A stretch of 64,000 nt of DNA. Origin: Rutpela maculata (Eukaryota; Arthropoda; Insecta; Coleoptera; Cerambycidae). The translations under genes were made by a program, and so were the position numbers. The notes beneath the pieces are model-generated. The model was given only the letters and a program-made list of their open reading frames with translations, searched no databases and had not been told where the DNA came from. Positions 11,321 through 24,690 of this stretch are shown here, piece after piece. Every line of letters begins with the position of its first letter. Position 1 is the first letter of the stretch. Location: the NCBI GenBank assembly GCA_936432065.2, contig OW386294.2, forward strand, positions 44,158,842 to 44,222,841, read 5' to 3'.

Positions 11321-11676
11321 CCGAACGAAAATTTATGTGGTTTGAAAATTTATGTGAGGTTTGACATATTTAGCATGGGTTTGACGAAATTAGGATGGGT
11401 TTGATGAAACCGAACGAAAATTTATGTGGTTTGAAAATTTATGTGAGGTTTGACATATTTAGCATGGGTTTGACGAAATTAGGATGGGTTTGATGAAACC
11501 GAACGAAAATTTATGTGGTTTGAAAATTTATGTGAGGTTTGACATATTTAGCATGGGTTTGACGAAATTAGGATGGGTTTGATGAAACCGAACGAAAATT
11601 TATGTGGTTTGAAAATTTATGTGAGGTTTGACATATTTAGCATGGGTTTGACGAAATTAGGATGGGTTTGATGAAA
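11232..11676 (+). repeat. Longest pure R run (five R monomers)
   Basis: Five consecutive R monomers begin at 11232, 11321, 11410, 11499 and 11588, followed by S at 11677. The equivalent runs elsewhere have four: 1003-1358, 5532-5887 and 15850-16205. A one-monomer difference at the edge of the duplicated block fits unequal exchange inside the run. Confidence 0.93.
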
Positions 11677-13901
11677 CCGAACGAAAATTTATGTGAGGTT
11701 TGAAAATTTATGTGAGGTTTGACATATTTAGCATGGGTTTGACGAAATTAGGATGGGTTTGATGAAACCGAACGAAAATTTATGTGGTTTGAAAATTTAC
11801 CTGAGGTTTGAGCAATTTAGCATGGGTTTGAAGAAATTAGGATGGGTTTGATGAAATTAGGATGGGTTTGATGAAACCGAACGAAAATTTATGTGGTTTG
11901 AAAATTTATGTGAGGTTTGAGCAATTTAGCATGGGTTTGAAGAAATTAGGATGGGTTTGATGAAACCGAACGAAAATTTATGTGAGGTTTGAAAATTTAT
12001 GTGAGGTTTGACATATTTAGCATGGGTTTGACGAAATTAGGATGGGTTTGATGAAACCGAACGAAAATTTATGTGGTTTGAAAATTTACCTGAGGTTTGA
12101 GCAATTTAGCATGGGTTTGAAGAAATTAGGATGGGTTTGATGAAATTAGGATGGGTTTGATGAAACCGAACGAAAATTTATGTGGTTTGAAAATTTATGT
12201 GAGGTTTGAGCAATTTAGCATGGGTTTGAAGAAATTAGGATGGGTTTGATGAAACCGAACGAAAATTTATGTGAGGTTTGAAAATTTATGTGAGGTTTGA
12301 CAAAATTAGCATGGGTTTGACGAAATTAGGATGGGTTTGATGAATCCGAACGAAAATTTATGAGGTTTGAAAATTTATCTGAGGTTTGAGCAAATTAGCA
12401 TGGGTTTGAAGAAATTAGGATGGGTTTGATGAAACCGAACGAAAATTTATGTGGTTTGAAAATTTATGTGAGGTTTGACATATTTAGCATGGGTTTGACG
12501 AAATTAGGATGGGTTTGATGAAACCGAACGAAAATTTATGTGGTTTGAAAATTTATGTGAGGTTTGACATATTTAGCATGGGTTTGACGAAATTAGGATG
12601 GGTTTGATGAAACCGAACGAAAATTTATGTGGTTTGAAAATTTACCTGAGGTTTGAGCAATTTAGCATGGGTTTGAAGAAATTAGGATGGGTTTGATGAA
12701 ATTAGGATGGGTTTGATGAATCCGAACGAAAATTTATGAGGTTTGAAAATTTATCTGAGGTTTGAGCAAATTAGCATGGGTTTGAAGAAATTAGGATGGG
12801 TTTGATGAAACCGAACAAAAATTTATGTGGTTTGAAAATTTATGTGAGGTTTGAGCAATTTAGCATGGGTTTGAAGAAATTAGGATGGGTTTGATGAAAC
12901 CGAACGAAAATTTATGTGAGGTTTGAAAATTTATGTGAGGTTTGACATATTTAGCATGGGTTTGACGAAATTAGGATGGGTTTGATGAAACCGAACGAAA
13001 ATTTATGTGGTTTGAAAATTTACCTGAGGTTTGAGCAATTTAGCATGGGTTTGAAGAAATTAGGATGGGTTTGATGAAATTAGGATGGGTTTGATGAATC
13101 CGAACGAAAATTTATGAGGTTTGAAAATTTATGTGAGGTTTGAGCAATTTAGCATGGGTTTGAAGAAATTAGGATGGGTTTGATGAATCCGAACGAAAAT
13201 TTATGAAGTTTGAAAATTTATCTGAGGTTTGAGCAAATTAGCATGGGTTTGAAGAAATTAGGATGGGTTTGATGAAACCGAACGAAAATTTATGTGGTTT
13301 GAAAATTTATGTGAGGTTTGAGCAATTTAGCATGGGTTTGAAGAAATTAGGATGGGTTTGATGAAACCGAACGAAAATTTATGTGGTTTGAAAATTTACC
13401 TGAGGTTTGAGCAATTTAGCATGGGTTTGAAGAAATTAGGATGGGTTTGATGAAATTAGGATGGGTTTGATGAATCCGAACGAAAATTTATGAGGTTTGA
13501 AAATTTATCTGAGGTTTGAGCAAATTAGCATGGGTTTGAAGAAATTAGGATGGGTTTGATGAAACCGAACGAAAATTTATGTGGTTTGAAAATTTACCTG
13601 AGGTTTGATCAATTTAGCATGGGTTTGAAGAAATTAGGATGGGTTTGATGAAATTAGGATGGGTTTGATGAAACCGAACGAAAATTTATGTGGTTTGAAA
13701 ATTTATGTGAGGTTTGAGCAATTTAGCATGGGTTTGAAGAAATTAGGATGGGTTTGATGAAACCGAACGAAAATTTATGTGAGGTTTGAAAATTTATGTG
13801 AGGTTTGACATATTTAGCATGGGTTTGACGAAATTAGGATGGGTTTGATGAAACCGAACGAAAATTTATGTGAGGTTCGAAAATTTATCTGAGGTTTGAG
13901 C

Positions 13902-13957
13902 AATTTAGCATGGGTTTGAAGAAATTAATCCTAATTTCTTCAAACCCATGCTAAATT
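13902..13957. repeat. Perfect inverted repeat, copy 3
   Basis: Arms are 13902-13927 and 13932-13957, with loop 13928-13931. It lies in the H monomer 13854-13965, which again carries GGTTCG like copy 1, exactly 10,318 bp away. Confidence 0.97.
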
Positions 13958-16900
13958 TGATGAAACCGAACGAAAATTTATGCGGTTTGAAAATTTATGT
14001 GAGGTTTGACATATTTAGCATGGGTTTGACGAAATTAGGATGGGTTTGATGAAACCGAACGAAAATTTATGTGGTTTGAAAATTTACCTGAGGTTTGAGC
14101 AATTTAGCATGGGTTTGAAGAAATTAGGATGGGTTTGATGAAACCGAACGAAAATTTATGTGGTTTGAAAATTTATGTGAGGTTTGAGCAATTTAGCATG
14201 GGTTTAAAGAAATTAGGATGGGTTTGATGAAACCGAACGAAAATTTATGTGAGGTTTGAAAATTTATGTGAGGTTTGACATATTTAGCATGGGTTTGACG
14301 AAATTAGGATGGGTTTGATGAAACCGAACGAAAATTTATGTGGTTTGAAAATTTACCTGAGGTTTGAGCAATTTAGCATGGGTTTGAAGAAATTAGGATG
14401 GGTTTGATGAAATTAGGATGGGTTTGATGAATCCGAACGAAAATTTATGAGGTTTGAAAATTTATGTGAGGTTTGAGCAATTTAGCATGGGTTTGAAGAA
14501 ATTAGGATGGGTTTGATGAATCCGAACGAAAATTTATGAGGTTTGAAAATTTATCTGAGGTTTGAGCAAATTAGCATGGGTTTGAAGAAATTAGGATGGG
14601 TTTGATGAAACCGAACGAAAATTTATGTGGTTTGAAAATTTATGTGAGGTTTGAGCAATTTAGCATGGGTTTGAAGAAATTAGGATGGGTTTGATGAAAC
14701 CGAACGAAAATTTATGTGGTTTGAAAATTTATGTGAGGTTTGACATATTTAGCATGGGTTTGACGAAATTAGGATGGGTTTGATGAAACCGAACGAAAAT
14801 TTATGTGGTTTGAAAATTTACCTGAGGTTTGAGCAATTTAGCATGGGTTTGAAGAAATTAGGATGGGTTTGATGAAATTAGGATGGGTTTGATGAATCCG
14901 AACGAAAATTTATGAGGTTTGAAAATTTATCTGAGGTTTGAGCAAATTAGCATGGGTTTGAAGAAATTAGGATGGGTTTGATGAAACCGAACGAAAATTT
15001 ATGTGGTTTGAAAATTTATGTGAGGTTTGAGCAACTTAGCATGGGTTTGAAGAAATTAGGATGGGTTTGATGAAACCGAACGAAAATTTATGTGGTTTGA
15101 AAATTTACCTGAGGTTTGAGCAATTTAGCATGGGTTTGAAGAAATTAGGATGGGTTTGATGAAATTAGGATGGGTTTGATGAATCCGAACGAAAATTTAT
15201 GAGGTTTGAAAATTTATCTGAGGTTTGAGCAAATTAGCATGGGTTTGAAGAAATTAGGATGGGTTTGATGAAACCGAACGAAAATTTATGTGGTTTGAAA
15301 ATTTACCTGAGGTTTGAGCAATTTAGCATGGGTTTGAAGAAATTAGGATGGGTTTGATGAAATTAGGATGGGTTTGATGAAACCGAACGAAAATTTATGT
15401 GGTTTGAAAATTTATGTGAGGTTTGAGCAATTTAGCATGGGTTTGAAGAAATTAGGATGGGTTTGATGAAACCGAACGAAAATTTATGTGGTTTGAAAAT
15501 TTACCTGAGGTTTGAGCAATTTAGCATGGGTTTGAAGAAATTAGGATGGGTTTGATGAAATTAGGATGGGTTTGATGAAACCGAACGAAAATTTATGTGG
15601 TTTGAAAATTTATGTGAGGTTTGAGCAATTTAGCATGGGTTTGAAGAAATTAGGATGGGTTTGATGAAACCGAACGAATATTTATGTGAGGTTTGAAAAT
15701 TTATGTGAGGTTTGACAAAATTAGCATGGGTTTGACGAAATTAGGATGGGTTTGATGAATCCGAACGAAAATTTATGAGGTTTGAAAATTTATCTGAGGT
15801 TTGAGCAAATTAGCATGGGTTTGAAGAAATTAGGATGGGTTTGATGAAACCGAACGAAAATTTATGTGGTTTGAAAATTTATGTGAGGTTTGACATATTT
15901 AGCATGGGTTTGACGAAATTAGGATGGGTTTGATGAAACCGAACGAAAATTTATGTGGTTTGAAAATTTATGTGAGGTTTGACATATTTAGCATGGGTTT
16001 GACGAAATTAGGATGGGTTTGATGAAACCGAACGAAAATTTATGTGGTTTGAAAATTTATGTGAGGTTTGACATATTTAGCATGGGTTTGACGAAATTAG
16101 GATGGGTTTGATGAAACCGAACGAAAATTTATGTGGTTTGAAAATTTATGTGAGGTTTGACATATTTAGCATGGGTTTGACGAAATTAGGATGGGTTTGA
16201 TGAAACCGAACGAAAATTTATGTGAGGTTTGAAAATTTATGTGAGGTTTGACATATTTAGCATGGGTTTGACGAAATTAGGATGGGTTTGATGAAACCGA
16301 ACGAAAATTTATGTGGTTTGAAAATTTACCTGAGGTTTGAGCAATTTAGCATGGGTTTGAAGAAATTAGGATGGGTTTGATGAAATTAGGATGGGTTTGA
16401 TGAAACCGAACGAAAATTTATGTGGTTTGAAAATTTATGTGAGGTTTGAGCAATTTAGCATGGGTTTGAAGAAATTAGGATGGGTTTGATGAAACCGAAC
16501 GAAAATTTATGTGAGGTTTGAAAATTTATGTGAGGTTTGACATATTTAGCATGGGTTTGACGAAATTAGGATGGGTTTGATGAAACCGAACGAAAATTTA
16601 TGTGGTTTGAAAATTTACCTGAGGTTTGAGCAATTTAGCATGGGTTTGAAGAAATTAGGATGGGTTTGATGAAATTAGGATGGGTTTGATGAAACCGAAC
16701 GAAAATTTATGTGGTTTGAAAATTTATGTGAGGTTTGAGCAATTTAGCATGGGTTTGAAGAAATTAGGATGGGTTTGATGAAACCGAACGAAAATTTATG
16801 TGAGGTTTGAAAATTTATGTGAGGTTTGACAAAATTAGCATGGGTTTGACGAAATTAGGATGGGTTTGATGAATCCGAACGAAAATTTATGAGGTTTGAA

Positions 16901-18430
16901 AATTTATCTGAGGTTTGAGCAAATTAGCATGGGTTTGAAGAAATTAGGATGGGTTTGATGAAACCGAACGAAAATTTATGTGGTTTGAAAATTTATGTGA
17001 GGTTTGACATATTTAGCATGGGTTTGACGAAATTAGGATGGGTTTGATGAAACCGAACGAAAATTTATGTGGTTTGAAAATTTATGTGAGGTTTGACATA
17101 TTTAGCATGGGTTTGACGAAATTAGGATGGGTTTGATGAAACCGAACGAAAATTTATGTGGTTTGAAAATTTACCTGAGGTTTGAGCAATTTAGCATGGG
17201 TTTGAAGAAATTAGGATGGGTTTGATGAAATTAGGATGGGTTTGATGAATCCGAACGAAAATTTATGAGGTTTGAAAATTTATCTGAGGTTTGAGCAAAT
17301 TAGCATGGGTTTGAAGAAATTAGGATGGGTTTGATGAAACCGAACGAAAATTTATGTGGTTTGAAAATTTATGTGAGGTTTGAGCAATTTAGCATGGGTT
17401 TGAAGAAATTAGGATGGGTTTGATGAAACCGAACGAAAATTTATGTGAGGTTTGAAAATTTATGTGAGGTTTGACATATTTAGCATGGGTTTGACGAAAT
17501 TAGGATGGGTTTGATGAAACCGAACGAAAATTTATGTGGTTTGAAAATTTACCTGAGGTTTGAGCAATTTAGCATGGGTTTGAAGAAATTAGGATGGGTT
17601 TGATGAAATTAGGATGGGTTTGATGAATCCGAACGAAAATTTATGAGGTTTGAAAATTTATGTGAGGTTTGAGCAATTTAGCATGGGTTTGAAGAAATTA
17701 GGATGGGTTTGATGAATCCGAACGAAAATTTATGAAGTTTGAAAATTTATCTGAGGTTTGAGCAAATTAGCATGGGTTTGAAGAAATTAGGATGGGTTTG
17801 ATGAAACCGAACGAAAATTTATGTGGTTTGAAAATTTATGTGAGGTTTGAGCAATTTAGCATGGGTTTGAAGAAATTAGGATGGGTTTGATGAAACCGAA
17901 CGAAAATTTATGTGGTTTGAAAATTTACCTGAGGTTTGAGCAATTTAGCATGGGTTTGAAGAAATTAGGATGGGTTTGATGAAATTAGGATGGGTTTGAT
18001 GAATCCGAACGAAAATTTATGAGGTTTGAAAATTTATCTGAGGTTTGAGCAAATTAGCATGGGTTTGAAGAAATTAGGATGGGTTTGATGAAACCGAACG
18101 AAAATTTATGTGGTTTGAAAATTTACCTGAGGTTTGAGCAATTTAGCATGGGTTTGAAGAAATTAGGATGGGTTTGATGAAATTAGGATGGGTTTGATGA
18201 AACCGAACGAAAATTTATGTGGTTTGAAAATTTATGTGAGGTTTGAGCAATTTAGCATGGGTTTGAAGAAATTAGGATGGGTTTGATGAAACCGAACGAA
18301 AATTTATGTGAGGTTTGAAAATTTATGTGAGGTTTGACATATTTAGCATGGGTTTGACGAAATTAGGATGGGTTTGATGAAACCGAACGAAAATTTATGT
18401 GAGGTTTGAAAATTTATCTGAGGTTTGAGC

Positions 18431-18486
18431 AATTTAGCATGGGTTTGAAGAAATTAATCCTAATTTCTTCAAACCCATGCTAAATT
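18431..18486. repeat. Perfect inverted repeat, copy 4
   Basis: Arms are 18431-18456 and 18461-18486, with loop 18457-18460. It lies in the H monomer 18383-18494 with GGTTTG, pairing with copy 2 at an offset of 10,318. No further copy occurs between 18.5 and 64 kb. Confidence 0.97.
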
Positions 18487-19806
18487 TGATGAAACCGAAC
18501 GAAAATTTATGCGGTTTGAAAATTTATGTGAGGTTTGACATATTTAGCATGGGTTTGACGAAATTAGGATGGGTTTGATGAAACCGAACGAAAATTTATG
18601 TGGTTTGAAAATTTACCTGAGGTTTGAGCAATTTAGCATGGGTTTGAAGAAATTAGGATGGGTTTGATGAAATTAGGATGGGTTTGATGAAACCGAACGA
18701 AAATTTATGTGAGGTTTGAAAATTTATGTGAGGTTTGACAAAATTAGCATGGGTTTGACGAAATTAGGATGGGTTTGATGAATCCGAACGAAAATTTATG
18801 AGGTTTGAAAATTTATCTGAGGTTTGAGCAAATTAGCATGGGTTTGAAGAAATTAGGATGGGTTTGATGAAACCGAACGAAAATTTATGTGGTTTGAAAA
18901 TTTATGTGAGGTTTGACATATTTAGCATGGGTTTGACGAAATTAGGATGGGTTTGATGAAACCGAACGAAAATTTATGTGGTTTGAAAATTTACCTGAGG
19001 TTTGAGCAATTTAGCATGGGTTTGAAGAAATTAGGATGGGTTTGATGAAACCGAACGAAAATTTATGTGAGGTTTGAAAATTTATGTGAGGTTTGACATA
19101 TTTAGCATGGGTTTGACGAAATTAGGATGGGTTTGATGAAACCGAACGAAAATTTATGTGGTTTGAAAATTTACCTGAGGTTTGAGCAATTTAGCATGGG
19201 TTTGAAGAAATTAGGATGGGTTTGATGAAATTAGGATGGGTTTGATGAAACCGAACGAAAATTTATGTGGTTTGAAAATTTATGTGAGGTTTGAGCAATT
19301 TAGCATGGGTTTGAAGAAATTAGGATGGGTTTGATGAAACCGAACGAAAATTTATGTGGTTTGAAAATTTATGTGAGGTTTGAGCAATTTAGCATGGGTT
19401 TGAAGAAATTAGGATGGGTTTGATGAAACCGAACGAAAATTTATGTGAGGTTTGAAAATTTATGTGAGGTTTGACATATTTAGCATGGGTTTGACGAAAT
19501 TAGGATGGGTTTGATGAAACCGAACGAAAATTTATGTGGTTTGAAAATTTACCTGAGGTTTGAGCAATTTAGCATGGGTTTGAAGAAATTAGGATGGGTT
19601 TGATGAAATTAGGATGGGTTTGATGAATCCGAACGAAAATTTATGAGGTTTGAAAATTTATCTGAGGTTTGAGCAAATTAGCATGGGTTTGAAGAAATTA
19701 GGATGGGTTTGATGAAACCGAACGAAAATTTATGTGGTTTGAAAATTTATGTGAGGTTTGAGCAATTTAGCATGGGTTTGAAGAAATTAGGATGGGTTTG
19801 ATGAAA

Positions 19807-19932
19807 CCGAACGAAAATTTATGTGGTTTGAAAATTTACCTGAGGTTTGAGCAATTTATGTGGTTTGAAAATTTATGTGAGGTTTGAGCAATTTAGCATG
19901 GGTTTGAAGAAATTAGGATGGGTTTGATGAAA
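19807..19932 (+). repeat. Fusion monomer J, copy 2
   Basis: Identical in structure to the J at 9489, with the junction after 19858, exactly 10,318 bp away. The deletion therefore predates the L1 duplication. Confidence 0.92.
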
Positions 19933-20312
19933 CCGAACGAAAATTTATGTGAGGTTTGAAAATTTATGTGAGGTTTGACATATTTAGCATGGGTTTGACG
20001 AAATTAGGATGGGTTTGATGAAACCGAACGAAAATTTATGTGGTTTGAAAATTTACCTGAGGTTTGAGCAATTTAGCATGGGTTTGAAGAAATTAGGATG
20101 GGTTTGATGAAATTAGGATGGGTTTGATGAAACCGAACGAAAATTTATGTGGTTTGAAAATTTATGTGAGGTTTGAGCAATTTAGCATGGGTTTGAAGAA
20201 ATTAGGATGGGTTTGATGAAACCGAACGAAAATTTATGTGAGGTTTGAAAATTTATGTGAGGTTTGACAAAATTAGCATGGGTTTGACGAAATTAGGATG
20301 GGTTTGATGAAT

Positions 20313-20421
20313 CCGAACGAAAATTTATGAGGTTTGAAAATTTATCTGAGGTTTGAGCAAATTAGCATGGGTTTGAAGAAATTAGGATGGGTTTGATGAA
20401 ATTAGGATGGGTTTGATGAAT
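20313..20421 (+). repeat. V2, doubled-tail V at the domain 1/2 boundary
   Basis: A V monomer whose last 20-bp sub-repeat is doubled (109 bp). It lies exactly where the L1 duplication loses register (about 20401) and the R-rich domain stops. It is likely the scar of the exchange that joined the two domains: V from domain 1 with the doubled tail of a P from domain 2. Confidence 0.85.
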
Positions 20422-22907
20422 CCGAACGAAAATTTATGAGGTTTGAAAATTTATGTGAGGTTTGAGCAATTTAGCATGGGTTTGAAGAAATTAGGATGGG
20501 TTTGATGAATCCGAACGAAAATTTATGAGGTTTGAAAATTTATCTGAGGTTTGAGCAAATTAGCATGGGTTTGAAGAAATTAGGATGGGTTTGATGAAAC
20601 CGAACGAAAATTTATGTGGTTTGAAAATTTACCTGAGGTTTGAGCAATTTAGCATGGGTTTGAAGAAATTAGGATGGGTTTGATGAAATTAGGATGGGTT
20701 TGATGAATCCGAACGAAAATTTATGAGGTTTGAAAATTTATCTGAGGTTTGAGCAAATTAGCATGGGTTTGAAGAAATTAGGATGGGTTTGATGAAACCG
20801 AACGAAAATTTATGTGGTTTGAAAATTTACCTGAGGTTTGAGCAATTTAGCATGGATTTGAAGAAATTAGGATGGGTTTGATGAAATTAGGATGGGTTTG
20901 ATGAAACCGAACGAAAATTTATGTGGTTTGAAAATTTATGTGAGGTTTGAGCAATTTAGCATGGGTTTGAAGAAATTAGGATGGGTTTGATGAAACCGAA
21001 CGAAAATTTATGTGAGGTTTGAAAATTTATGTGAGGTTTGACATATTTAGCATGGGTTTGACGAAATTAGGATGGGTTTGATGAAACCGAACGAAAATTT
21101 ATGTGAGGTTTGAAAATTTATGTGAGGTTTGACATATTTAGCATGGGTTTGACGAAATTAGGATGGGTTTGATGAAACCGAACGAAAATTTATGTGGTTT
21201 GAAAATTTACCTGAGGTTTGAGCAATTTAGCATGGGTTTGAAGAAATTAGGATGGGTTTGATGAAATTAGGATGGGTTTGATGAAACCGAACGAAAATTT
21301 ATGTGGTTTGAAAATTTATGTGAGGTTTGAGCAATTTAGCATGGGTTTGAAGAAATTAGGATGGGTTTGATGAAACCGAACGAAAATTTATGTGAGGTTT
21401 GAAAATTTATGTGAGGTTTGACATATTTAGCATGGGTTTGACGAAATTAGGATGGGTTTGATGAAACCGAACGAAAATTTATGTGGTTTGAAAATTTACC
21501 TGAGGTTTGAGCAATTTAGCATGGGTTTGAAGAAATTAGGATGGGTTTGATGAAATTAGGATGGGTTTGATGAAACCGAACGAAAATTTATGTGGTTTGA
21601 AAATTTATGTGAGGTTTGAGCAATTTAGCATGGGTTTGAAGAAATTAGGATGGGTTTGATGAAACCGAACGAAAATTTATGTGAGGTTTGAAAATTTATG
21701 TGAGGTTTGACATATTTAGCATGGGTTTGACGAAATTAGGATGGGTTTGATGAAACCGAACGAAAATTTATGTTGTTTGAAAATTTACCTGAGGTTTGAG
21801 CAATTTAGCATGGGTTTGAAGAAATTAGGATGGGTTTGATGAAATTAGGATGGGTTTGATGAATCCGAACGAAAATTTATGAGGTTTGAAAATTTATGTG
21901 AGGTTTGAGCAATTTAGCATGGGTTTGAAGAAATTAGGATGGGTTTGATGAATCCGAACGAAAATTTATGAGGTTTGAAAATTTATCTGAGGTTTGAGCA
22001 AATTAGCATGGGTTTGAAGAAATTAGGATGGGTTTGATGAAATTAGGATGGGTTTGATGAAACCGAACGAAAATTTATGTGGTTTGAAAATTTATGTGAG
22101 GTTTGAGCAATTTAGCATGGGTTTGAAGAAATTAGGATGGGTTTGATGAAACCGAACGAAAATTTATGTGAGGTTTGAAAATTTATGTGAGGTTTGACAT
22201 ATTTAGCATGGGTTTGACGAAATTAGGATGGGTTTGATGAAACCGAACGAAAATTTATGTGGTTTGAAAATTTACCTGAGGTTTGAGCAATTTAGCATGG
22301 GTTTGAAGAAATTAGGATGGGTTTGATGAAATTAGGATGGGTTTGATGAATCCGAACGAAAATTTATGAGGTTTGAAAATTTATGTGAGGTTTGAGCAAT
22401 TTAGCATGGGTTTGAAGAAATTAGGATGGGTTTGATGAATCCGAACGAAAATTTATGAGGTTTGAAAATTTATCTGAGGTTTGAGCAAATTAGCATGGGT
22501 TTGAAGAAATTAGGATGGGTTTGATGAAACCGAACGAAAATTTATGTGGTTTGAAAATTTATGTGAGGTTTGAGCAATTTAGCATGGGTTTGAAGAAATT
22601 AGGATGGGTTTGATGAAACCGAACGAAAATTTATGTGGTTTGAAAATTTACCTGAGGTTTGAGCAATTTAGCATGGGTTTGAAGAAATTAGGATGGGTTT
22701 GATGAAATTAGGATGGGTTTGATGAATCCGAACGAAAATTTATGAGGTTTGAAAATTTATCTGAGGTTTGAGCAAATTAGCATGGGTTTGAAGAAATTAG
22801 GATGGGTTTGATGAAACCGAACGAAAATTTATGTGAGGTTTGAAAATTTATGTGAGGTTTGACATATTTAGCATGGGTTTGACGAAATTAGGATGGGTTT
22901 GATGAAA

Positions 22908-22979
22908 CCGAACGAAAATTTATGTGAGGTTTGACATATTTAGCATGGGTTTGACGAAATTAGGATGGGTTTGATGAAA
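22908..22979 (+). repeat. 72-bp monomer s, deletion form of S
   Basis: S lacking one 19-bp sub-repeat: AAAATTTATGTGAGG is followed at once by TTTGACATATTT. The loss lies exactly between the two direct copies of AAAATTTATGTGAGG inside S. Further s monomers are at 24619-24690, 26510-26581 and 34759-34830. The last two are counterparts in the 8,249-bp duplication. Confidence 0.93.
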
Positions 22980-24618
22980 CCGAACGAAAATTTATGTGGT
23001 TTGAAAATTTACCTGAGGTTTGAGCAATTTAGCATGGGTTTGAAGAAATTAGGATGGGTTTGATGAAATTAGGATGGGTTTGATGAATCCGAACGAAAAT
23101 TTATGAGGTTTGAAAATTTATCTGAGGTTTGAGCAAATTAGCATGGGTTTGAAGAAATTAGGATGGGTTTGATGAAACCGAACGAAAATTTATGTGGTTT
23201 GAAAATTTACCTGAGGTTTGAGCAATTTAGCATGGGTTTGAAGAAATTAGGATGGGTTTGATGAAATTAGGATGGGTTTGATGAAACCGAACGAAAATTT
23301 ATGTGGTTTGAAAATTTATGTGAGGTTTGAGCAATTTAGCATGGGTTTGAAGAAATTAGGATGGGTTTGATGAAACCGAACGAAAATTTATGTGAGGTTT
23401 GAAAATTTATGTGAGGTTTGACATATTTAGCATGGGTTTGACGAAATTAGGATGGGTTTGATGAAACCGAACGAAAATTTATGTGAGGTTTGAAAATTTA
23501 TGTGAGGTTTGACATATTTAGCATGGGTTTGACGAAATTAGGATGGGTTTGATGAAACCGAACGAAAATTTATGTGGTTTGAAAATTTACCTGAGGTTTG
23601 AGCAATTTAGCATGGGTTTGAAGAAATTAGGATGGGTTTGATGAAATTAGGATGGGTTTGATGAAACCGAACGAAAATTTATGTGGTTTGAAAATTTATG
23701 TGAGGTTTGAGCAATTTAGCATGGGTTTGAAGAAATTAGGATGGGTTTGATGAAACCGAACGAAAATTCATGTGAGGTTTGAAAATTTATGTGAGGTTTG
23801 ACATATTTAGCATGGGTTTGACGAAATTAGGATGGGTTTGATGAAACCGAACGAAAATTTATGTGGTTTGAAAATTTACCTGAGGTTTGAGCAATTTAGC
23901 ATGGGTTTGAAGAAATTAGGATGGGTTTGATGAAATTAGGATGGGTTTGATGAATCCGAACGAAAATTTATGAGGTTTGAAAATTTATGTGAGGTTTGAG
24001 CAATTTAGCATGGGTTTGAAGAAATTAGGATGGGTTTGATGAATCCGAACGAAAATTTATGAGGTTTGAAAATTTATCTGAGGTTTGAGCAAATTAGCAT
24101 GGGTTTGAAGAAATTAGGATGGGTTTGATGAAACCGAACGAAAATTTATGTGGTTTGAAAATTTATGTGAGGTTTGAGCAATTTAGCATGGGTTTGAAGA
24201 AATTAGGATGGGTTTGATGAAACCGAACGAAAATTTATGTGGTTTGAAAATTTACCTGAGGTTTGAGCAATTTAGCATGGGTTTGAAGAAATTAGGATGG
24301 GTTTGATGAAATTAGGATGGGTTTGATGAATCCGAACGAAAATTTATGAGGTTTGAAAATTTATCTGAGGTTTGAGCAAATTAGCATGGGTTTGAAGAAA
24401 TTAGGATGGGTTTGATGAAACCGAACGAAAATTTATGTGGTTTGAAAATTTACCTGAGGTTTGAGCAATTTAGCATGGGTTTGAAGAAATTAGGATGGGT
24501 TTGATGAAATTAGGATGGGTTTGATGAAACCGAACGAAAATTTATGTGGTTTGAAAATTTATGTGAGGTTTGAGCAATTTAGCATGGGTTTGAAGAAATT
24601 AGGATGGGTTTGATGAAA

Positions 24619-24690
24619 CCGAACGAAAATTTATGTGAGGTTTGACATATTTAGCATGGGTTTGACGAAATTAGGATGGGTTTGATGAAA
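24619..24690 (+). repeat. 72-bp monomer s, second copy
   Basis: Same 19-bp deletion form of S, here between Q and S. It shortens the 1,243-bp word to 1,224 bp. Its neighbours (Q before, S after) differ from those of the s at 22908 (S before, P after), so the deletion may have arisen more than once. Confidence 0.92.

Larger units (their letters stand above)
11321..20401 (+). repeat. Large segmental duplication L1, copy 2
   Basis: Same class order as 1003-10083: R-R-R-R-S-P-Q-S-P-Q-K-V and so on, through two H monomers, to J at 19807 and K-V at 20222-20401. It includes the remainder of a third module (to 14143) and a full fourth module starting at 14848. The fourth carries GCAACTT at 15035 and CGAATATTT at 15679. 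Together with the linker it places four H monomers at spacings 4,529, 5,789 and 4,529 bp. Confidence 0.92.
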
